NCBI GenBank assembly: GCA_012934845.2
Contig: WNNJ02000942.1
Location: forward strand, 62,001 to 126,000
Length of the DNA stretch: 64,000 nt
Origin: Pomphorhynchus laevis
Lineage: Eukaryota > Acanthocephala > Palaeacanthocephala > Echinorhynchida > Pomphorhynchidae
Direction: 5' to 3'
In this document: one piece after another, positions 56,651-64,000 of the stretch
Position numbering within the stretch: the first letter of the stretch is position 1
Layout of the letters: each line of letters opens with the position of its first letter
The notes under the pieces: model-generated
The model's database searches: none
The model's input: the letters and a program-made list of their open reading frames with translations, nothing else
What the model was told of the DNA's origin: nothing
Translations under genes and position numbers: made by a program

Positions 56651-58130
56651 CTATTCAATTCGAGAGGAGAGATTGTCGGAATTCGCCAGAGATAAATTAA
56701 GATGCATTGTCAGTGTGTTGTGTAAGAATTATTGAATTCGAAATGAGATATCGTCGAAATTCGTCAGAGCTAAATAAAAATGCATCGCCAGTGTCTACGG
56801 AACTTTGACAACTGAAGATCGCGAAAAGTTTCATTAAACATTCGATTATTGTTTGACTGGAAGTATCGATTCTGCAATAAAGAAGTTGAAATCCCCATGG
56901 TCTGATCATGTTAATACGAGTCTTATCATGTCCTTCTTTAACCTGGCCACGGTCACAAACTTCTCGTTCTATGGGGTTCTGTACAATTAGATATGGGGTG
57001 TTGCAATGAGTTCCCCGTTAGGTCCGACATTGGCGGATATATTTATGGAAGACTTTGAGTTAACTGCAATGACCGAGTATATTATAAACCAATCTTCTGG
57101 CGTAGATACATAGATGATATTTTTGTCATTTGGCCAGAAGGTAAAGACAGTGCTTCCCGGTTTATTGAGTTTCTAAATGCCCGCCATCCTCGTATAAAAT
57201 TAAATGTGACCTGGTCACAAGATAACTGTCTTAGCTTTTTAGACTTGTTGATCAATGTATCGGATTTGTCCACTGACGTGTTCCAAAAACCTACAGAAAC
57301 GGACTTATATCTACATTGGTCTAGTAGCCACAGTGTGCGTACAAAATTAGGAATCTTTAAGGGATTCTACTTCAGAGCCATTAGAGTGTGCAGCATCCTG
57401 GATAAATGTAATTGTAGCATCATATACTAATTTGTATTTTTAAGGATTTGAAATATTCTGAAAGTATGCTTTTTGATATATTAACGAAGGTTGTTGATAG
57501 TTATGCTTCAATTCCGGTCGTTGGTCCTGATAAGTTATCCCATTTTTTGACACTACCTGAGTGTGGATGGGTGTCAAAGCTCGTTAAAAATAGGGCGATA
57601 AAGTTTATAATGGAGTCTAATTTGCCCATTAGTCTTGTCTACAATGAACGCACTTATAAATCAATTAAAATGATGACTAGTGTGAAAAGGACCAATGAGA
57701 TAAAAGTAGTAATTTATCGGATAAACTGCCTTGATTGCGTTCTCTTTTATAAAAGACAAACTTGTAGGTTTTTAAAAACCAGAGTAAAAGAGCATCGCTA
57801 AGCCCTACGCACTACTGCCCACTCAGCTGTGGATCAGCATGCCTTAAGTACAAGACATAAGATTGATTTTGATAATGCTAGAGTCATCTATTCTGTCCAA
57901 AGAAAATTTGAAAGGCGAATATGCGAGTCACTCTGGATTGAAGAATTAAAGCCGGGCTTAAATGAGAATAATGACTACCGTTTAATTCTAAATCGTGATT
58001 GAATATCGTTCATTGTAAAGTTTGCTAATACAGTCGTAGACATAGCAGCATAACGTGAGGACCTACCTAACGTGCATCTTTGTTTTTCTTTTTTCTATTT
58101 TTATCCTTAACATTTTACATGTTTCAGATT
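56651..58130 (+). mobile_element. Penelope-like element (RT plus GIY-YIG endonuclease), 5'-truncated
   Basis: Begins with two copies of a 75-bp stretch (56655-56790). RT motifs: AMSSPLGPTLADIFMEDFEL (57005-57065), FWRRYIDDIFVIWPEG (57090-57140), LSFLDLLINVS (57231-57265), FQKPTETDLYLHWSSSHSV (57282-57340). After the RT, a GIY-YIG-like region: VVIYRINCLDC and TCRFLKTRVKEHR (57706-57800), then HKIDFDNARVIYSVQRKFER and ESLWIEELKPGLNEN (57858-57970). Stops and shifts divide it into three or four ORFs. YIDD is intact. Penelope-like elements with this endonuclease are common in invertebrates. Confidence 0.88.
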
Positions 58131-58199
58131 TCTTATGATGATTCCAAACTGGAATCACAAATTTAATAAATTTTCTACTTCATGCGGTGCGTCTTGCCA

Positions 58200-58640
58200 T
58201 TTCGATTTTGAAAATTTAACAGTGACCCCGAGCACATTCAGTTCCAATGGAAGTATTAGGACAAACAATGCCAAATCGAAAACGGCTAAGATCGTCGACC
58301 ATCAATAACAGGTACTTGTTCATAATCGTAGTTAGCAGAAAGCCCTTAAAGTTTAGAAAAAGTCGTTCGAATGGTTGCCTGGATTTTATCAAGTGAGCGT
58401 TAGAGGGCGAATGTACCTCGGTTTCAGTAAAGCACACGTAGTGCAGCTATCAATTGTATTCTTTACATGTCCGACGGAGAGTTCCGTATACGAACGAGGT
58501 ATCGAAGTCAAGCTCTTCCGGGGTGACAAAGTTGTTCGTGGAGTTTTTTTTTGTAGTCGCGATTTTCTTTTATAGATTAACCATTGCAACTAGTATCGCT
58601 AGATAGGATATCAGCAGCATGATTTGTAATCTGACAATTC
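58200..58640 (-). mobile_element. Second Gypsy fossil, integrase N-terminal and core start
   Basis: Minus strand shows a zinc-region stretch (DSCTTCALLKPR) and the start of the integrase core (KYLLLMVDDLSRFRFG). Same fossil as 55880-56650, parted by the Penelope-like insertion. Broken. Confidence 0.7.
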
Positions 58641-59724
58641 AAGACGTCACCTCAATATTTTGTGGCTTTTTTATTTTGTTTGATTGAGATTTTTTTTTGA
58701 AGAGAAAAGTAATCTCATTACTTTCCTTTCACTTTCGTCCTTTTCGTTTAGGTCCCATTACTTATGTTTTAATACTCTCACTTTCATTTTAAATTCATTA
58801 CTTTCATTTTAATATCGTCACTAGTTTTAAATTAAATTCATTTAATATTTTTAAAATATTAATATTGAAAAATTAAATATATAAAACATAAATATATTAA
58901 ATAATATAAATATAATATAAAATGTTATTATAACTTTATTGTTATAATAAAGTTATAATAGAATATTTTATCAGATCAGATAACTGAATCTACGTTTTTA
59001 CACTAAATCAAAAATAAAGATAAATAATAATAAATGATTATATAAGATTTTATACAATTTATATTTGTATAACGATAGAATTTATCATTAAAATTTAAAA
59101 TAAAAATCAAATTTTATGAATTGATTAATAAATAATAAACGATGAATTCGAATAAGAATCTGATGTATAATCAGGTTTATTGTAAATTATATAATTATAA
59201 TAATAGTTATAATAATATTCTTCTATCATAATAGTTCTACTAAAACTATTTTAAAACTAATTATTTTATATTTTCTATCAATTAATTGATATGTTATCTA
59301 TATATTAATTCATATGTGACGGGATTAATCACAAATTGGTAAATTGGCGAAGAAACATTATCTTAATTTTACATTCAACGTAAGTTTTTCGATCACGTAA
59401 CGATCACATAATTTGTGAATGATAATTTTGATTTATATATGATTAATAATTAATAATTATTAATCAAAGTAATTAATAATTATTAAAATCATAATCATTA
59501 ATAATTTTAATTCATTTATGTTGAGATTAGCTGATAAGTACTGATTAATTGAAATTGACGAATAATCATCATATTAATTTAAATGTGATTATATAAATTG
59601 CAAATATAATTACAAAATCGACAATTACACGAATATTATTCAAAAATAAATTTAAACAAAATTACTTAATCTAAGAAAAGCGATAATATACAAAAATAAA
59701 TTACATGATAAATAGCTGTGATTT
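58641..59724. other. Intergenic AT-rich DNA with a reverse copy of repeat D
   Basis: 58960-59170 matches repeat D in reverse. The rest is AT-rich without a visible gene. Confidence 0.6.
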
Positions 59725-60450
59725 TTATTTATTTTGCTGATAATCATCAAATGCTCGTTTAGCCAACTTTTCTTCAACCGGAATATTCTCACCTGATTTA
59801 AAGAAGGTGTAGTTTAGATTTATAGTATTGACGTCCTTTAGACGAGGATTTAAGTCGTATTCATGATCAATATAGAAGAACAGCGGCATCTCAACTTCTT
59901 CTTTTGGTCCGAGCATTTGATCTTCAAAACAAAAACATTGCACTTTATTAAAAAATGGAGCGGCGTCAAATGGAACAATATTGTAACTGGCAATGCCTAT
60001 CAACGGTGTATCCGACAAATTCTTTGCTTTATAAAAACAAAGAGCAGCTTCGCCTATATCCACATCCATGTACGGCTGTTCAGGTACAAATTCCCAATCA
60101 AGTGCCGATGAATGCTTGGCAGTAAATCGAACTGTAATTTTACGGGGTATCTTGGTTTTTAGCTTGTTCATCAGATTTTCATGCGAGTGCTTTAATTTAT
60201 CTCTCCCACCGACCGCTCCTTCAAATCCAAGTCGCTCACAGAATATTCGGTAAAGAGGAACTGCTGCATATGATAAGCTACCCGATAGGAGTAGAACTGA
60301 CAATGAATAATTCACAACAGACCACATATTCTTTCTATGTGCACGTGTTTGAAATGCAAAATTCGTAAAATATCTGTGCATTTTTATATCTAATATGAAA
60401 ATAATCACTGAGTATAATCGAACTAATCTAACTAATCCATAAACGAACAA
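59725..60450 (-). CDS. COX11: Cytochrome c oxidase assembly protein COX11
   Basis: 241 codons on one exon. COX11 is an inner-membrane copper chaperone that delivers copper to the CuB site of COX1. Seen here: a transmembrane helix at about residues 46-67 (YSLSVLLLSGSLSYAAVPLY), the adjoining RIFCERLGFEGAVGG, the copper-binding pair CFCF at 172-175 and the conserved EMPLFFYID and NLNYTFF strands. All signature Cys residues are present. The true start may be Met24 (60381, MHRYFTNFAFQTRAHRKN), which gives a basic, acid-free targeting peptide. The TAA overlaps an AATAAA signal. Length and end agree with animal COX11. No intron, which is notable beside the multi-exon PDZRN gene. Confidence 0.97.
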   Translation of the reverse strand: MFVYGLVRLVRLYSVIIFILDIKMHRYFTNFAFQTRAHRKNMWSVVNYSLSVLLLSGSLSYAAVPLYRIFCERLGFEGAVGGRDKLKHSHENLMNKLKTKIPRKITVRFTAKHSSALDWEFVPEQPYMDVDIGEAALCFYKAKNLSDTPLIGIASYNIVPFDAAPFFNKVQCFCFEDQMLGPKEEVEMPLFFYIDHEYDLNPRLKDVNTINLNYTFFKSGENIPVEEKLAKRAFDDYQQNK

Positions 60451-63357
60451 ATTTATATGAATGTATTTAAATACATTAAATATTTTGCAAATATTTAAGA
60501 AGAAAACCTTAAAGCTTTAATATTAACATAACAAACTAGATTATCTAGAAAATGTAAAATTGGCCTTAGAACTATCACATGAATTTATATATATAACCTT
60601 CTTGAAACGATTTGCGTTTACATCCAATCAGTAATATCCTTTTGTTCAATGGAATACATCAAGCACACACGATGTTCAAAACATTCGAGAATTGACCAAA
60701 TTTATACTTTAATATTTTATGACTCTTTAAAAATAAATCATTTACAATAAATAATGTACAATATTTAATATCGTATTTATACAAGTTGTGCTTTTGGCCA
60801 CTTGGTGCCGTCCTACTCACTTAATATATCCAGCCCATTCTATTATCATTAGAAACGAAAAACACTCAAGTATGGTGAACGGGTCACTTATATCGAAAGA
60901 GCAAAATTTTATCCGGTCGTAGTATCTTTACTCGATGGAGCTAGCGAGTGTTATTCTAAGCCGTATTGCAGCGAAAGTGTCATTAAAGGAAACAATTCAA
61001 TGACTGCATTAATAAATTAAATGTGTTGTTTAGCTTTAAATTGACGAGAATACCATCAATGGTCATACAAGCCTCCTGCAACTCATAAAAGTCGTTTCTC
61101 GACAACTAATTAAATTTACTTTATCAAATATATATTTAAAAAAATATCTGTTAACAATATTAAATAATCCGGCTATTTAATGAATCTATTAAGGCATTTG
61201 ATTAACTTGAGGTTAATTTAATTTAAATACGTTATTAAGTAATTTAAGCTAATTTTTAAAATTAACGAGTATGCCCAAAATGTAATTATTTAACTACTAA
61301 TTATTGAATTTTGGCATAATTTAAGCATATATTTTTAATGGAACACACATTGACTAAATAAATTAAACGACATTTTTAGATCAATAACTTTTAGATATTT
61401 TCAAGCACTCACTTGTTCGGAATTTCCCTGGGTATGTCACACGAAAAACTACCACGTGAAATATCATTATGAAAGTATGTTGCTTATTCTAATGGATAAT
61501 TTAAATTCATTTGAATACATTAGTGTTCAAATTTCGGTCTGTTTATTACGACATACACATTTACATTTGATTCAATACTCATTGAACCCAAAGAACGAAT
61601 CATGAATTTACTTGTTTGGAATACAAAAAAAATATTTTATTTTTAAAATAAAATATGGTGTGAATTAATTTGAGTAAAATTTAGATTATAATGTTTGTGT
61701 TATGTTAATCCAAATATAAATATTTGTCTATGCTATTATATAATAACCATATATTATTACCTATATTGCAAAAAAATCAATTTCTTTGATTGTATTTTAA
61801 TTTTACTGTTCGCTATCCGAATTACGACTTATTCCATAAATCCAATTGTGGCACTCCTACTTTTAGAATTATAATTACCTTATATTGATTTAGCTGTACA
61901 AAATTGTTTTTATTTCGTTCAGGATCAGACAAACATACTAAATATCGATCACCCCACATGATCGTCGGTTCTATAATTTATAAAAAATCAGTAAGTTGGT
62001 AATGCATAGATTATTTTGTGTTTCAAATAATATCAAGAAAAATAACTTTTATCACAGCATCGCTATAACAATGATAACTTTTATTTTGTCGATACTGTAA
62101 ATCCCTTTTCATAAACAGTTTAAATTTGATAGTTTAGCAGAAAATCAAAGCATTACTTACAGACTCTCTGGGAACTTACAAAATCGATAGTTCTTATAGA
62201 ACCAAATGTAGATCACAATCATTTTTAAATATATATTTCGAATTTTCGTCAGTAACTACTGACATCGTCAGGAAAAAAGTTGTTAATACTGAACCGGAAA
62301 AAAAGCAATCAGTTTCTTGTCTGTTCAATGTATATAATTTTTCCTGACGATATCAGTAGCAGCTAGCGAAAATTCGAACCAATTATTTTAAATTGTGAAT
62401 CTTGATTTTTAAAAAATTATTTTCTGTAATATCCCAAGGACATTAATTAAAAAGGACATTAATTTTAAGCAATAACCAATGATGAGTTGACCGTTTCATA
62501 AAGTCAACCCATCAGTGAGGGTTGACTTTATAACTATTTTTATACAAAGTTGAAGATAATTGTTTCTCTTAAGATAATAATCTTTTTATTAATGGCACGC
62601 TTCCATTATATTGCAAATGTTCATATTTTAGGCAATCTGTTCAATTAGGTTTTTAATAATGTCTGTTAATTACCATAATTCCGAAAGTAAGTGTTTAAAA
62701 AAACGTTTAATTTAAAGAATTAATTTAAATCGTAGTTATAAAAACTGTTATAATAACCAAAACGTTATATTTTGGCAATCATTACATACACGTGCAACAT
62801 AAGTTGTTTTATTGACCTTGTCATTACATACATTGAAATAAAACAATCAAAATGAATATTTCAAGAGGCTTTTGACCATACTTAATTGTCTCTATCACGA
62901 CATTGCGATGTTCCTTTTGCAAAAGAACACCATATTTTAGCGAATCGTTTTAAAAATATTACCTTAGTTCATTCCTGTTTCGGTAAACTTAATGCTAATA
63001 TCAAAACATAATATATTAAATAATATATTAGTAATATATCATATAATAAATTATTAATACAATAATATATGAGAGAGGATAGTTTGTAGTCAAAGCAAAA
63101 ATCAAAATACAATGTTACAAACGTCTCCTAGCGAGCAACAATCATTAAAATCAGCTAATTTCGCAATCGATATATCAATGACTTGAATAACTCAATATAA
63201 TAATATATTATAATAATATATTTTATAATATAATATTAATTATATTATGATTATTATATATTATAATAATATATTATATAATATATTAATACATATATAT
63301 TTATTTTTATAAAATTAATATTTTAATATTAATTGAAACAATTTCTCACAATTGTAG
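60451..63357. other. Intergenic AT-rich DNA with a foldback
   Basis: 62236-62278 and 62340-62383 are inverted copies at about 85% identity (TTCGAATTTTCG and CGTCAGGAAAAA at the outer and inner sides), related to the CCTGACGAGAAATTCGAA palindrome at 23431-23488. 62660-62690 resembles a small first exon (ATGTCTGTTAATTACC then GTAAGT), but its phase does not fit HOP2. No further genes seen. Confidence 0.55.
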
Positions 63358-63990
63358 ATGTCTACATTGCAGAATGAGATAGAAGCGTTAATGATTGAAA
63401 AATATCGACCTTTTTCATGTAATGACGTTGCTTTGTTGCTCTCGATAGCGGGTCAACCGAATTTGTCGAAAACAGAAATTCAAAACTGTTTGGAAAGATT
63501 AACTAAGAACAATGTTATATTCGAGAAAGTCTATAACAAGCAGAAAATTTACTGTGCTCGATGTAAGCTAGAAGATGATAATTCTACCGATTCAACAGAA
63601 CAACTAAATTATGAACTGCAGCTTACAAAGGACAAAAGAATAAAGCTCGAATCTGAATACAATAAGATGAATGTGAGTTTAAAGGAACTCGAAAGTATAC
63701 CGAGCATTGCTGACCTTCAACGACAGTGTGATATACTTAGTCATGAATTGAATAAGATGTCAATGGAATTAAAAAGTCGAGACAGCGTGCCACAGGTTAG
63801 CAAAGAAGATATGAATAGGATAAACAAGGCTTTAGATGTTGCTGTGAAGAATTGGAAAGCTAGAAGAGCAATCTGCAAACATATGCTTGATACTCTATCA
63901 GAATCAATGAACATTTCGGTAAAAGAACTAGCAGAAAAGGTTAACAGTAATATAGACGAAATCATTGCAATTGAAAAACAGTTCAAGTGA
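63358..63990 (+). CDS. PSMC3IP: Homologous-pairing protein HOP2 homologue
   Basis: 210 codons, close to the human 217. HOP2 works with MND1 to stimulate DMC1/RAD51 strand invasion in meiosis, in the nucleus. Seen: N-terminal winged-helix region, residues 8-70 (EALMIEKYRPFSCNDV, VIFEKVYNKQKIYCA, the latter nearly the human KEKMYGKQKIYFA), a coiled coil from about 80 to 145, and the C-terminal helical cap with KNWKARRAICKHMLDTLSES (human has KEWRKRKRMATELSDAIL, from memory). The ATG follows CAATTGTAG, so a 5' untranslated intron may end right at it. The frame is complete to TGA at 63988-63990, ten bases before the window edge. Confidence 0.93.
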   Translation: MSTLQNEIEALMIEKYRPFSCNDVALLLSIAGQPNLSKTEIQNCLERLTKNNVIFEKVYNKQKIYCARCKLEDDNSTDSTEQLNYELQLTKDKRIKLESEYNKMNVSLKELESIPSIADLQRQCDILSHELNKMSMELKSRDSVPQVSKEDMNRINKALDVAVKNWKARRAICKHMLDTLSESMNISVKELAEKVNSNIDEIIAIEKQFK

Positions 63991-64000
63991 TATTATAGGC

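Noticed and set aside
62660-62695. Possible first exon of HOP2 (ATGTCTGTTAATTACC then GTAAGT)
   Set aside because: It would end in phase 1, while the HOP2 frame at 63358 begins in phase 0 and already has a complete N-terminus.

Overview
The window is AT-rich metazoan DNA: standard genetic code, spliced genes, a eukaryotic tRNA gene, and many kinds of retroelement. The host genes I can recognise are a PDZRN3/PDZRN4-like gene (five exons on the + strand, 3804-16154), COX11 (minus strand, 59725-60450), a HOP2/PSMC3IP homologue (+ strand, 63358-63990) and a tRNA-Gly(UCC) gene (minus strand, 30164-30234). A small orphan gene lies at 41838-42215, and a weak methyl-CpG-binding-like reading frame at 40036-40341. 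The species cannot be fixed from sequence alone. The repeat content (Penelope-like element, CR1-like LINE, REL-type retroelements, hammerhead-bearing tandem repeats) would suit a cnidarian or a flatworm-like lophotrochozoan.

Layout. 1-3020: two fragments of a retroelement with a restriction-like endonuclease (REL) tail, separated and flanked by a repeat that carries hammerhead ribozyme parts. 3096-16154: foldback and microsatellite DNA, then the PDZRN-like gene, whose introns hold two minisatellites, a decayed hAT transposase, a 2.9-kb satellite with a 628-bp higher-order period, and AT-rich tandem repeats. 17140-19960: an APE-type LINE. 20434-22738 and 29560-33990: arms of a nearly perfect inverted duplication containing a second REL-type retroelement, a 406-bp repeat and tRNA-Gly. 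24760-26020: four tandem hammerhead-family units. 27130-29400: another REL-type copy interrupted by 303-bp tandem repeats with a hammerhead-like core. 33939-35089: unassigned minus-strand ORFs. 35090-39660: a nearly complete two-ORF LINE (minus). 39660-47700: mostly non-coding, with many copies of one dispersed repeat. 47800-50520: a CR1-like LINE. 51944-55878: a Ty3/Gypsy fossil with very short LTRs. 55880-58640: a second, reverse-oriented Gypsy fossil split by a Penelope-like element. 58640-64000: COX11, intergenic DNA and HOP2.

The most interesting signal is a self-cleaving-RNA motif. In one repeat family (right arm at 2871-2958; tandem units at 24886-24955, 25251-25319, 25518-25588 and 25881-25967) I find a CUGAUGA box, a GAAA box and a GUC cleavage triplet, with all three hammerhead stems. 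The stems change sequence between subfamilies while keeping their pairing. The three strands occur in an order that is knotted inside one unit, but becomes an ordinary nested hammerhead if the CUGAUGA strand comes from the preceding tandem unit. That would make cleavage depend on tandem or multimeric transcripts and release monomers of about 365 nt. The same superfamily borders REL-type retroelement fragments, which suggests a link between the ribozyme repeats and those elements.
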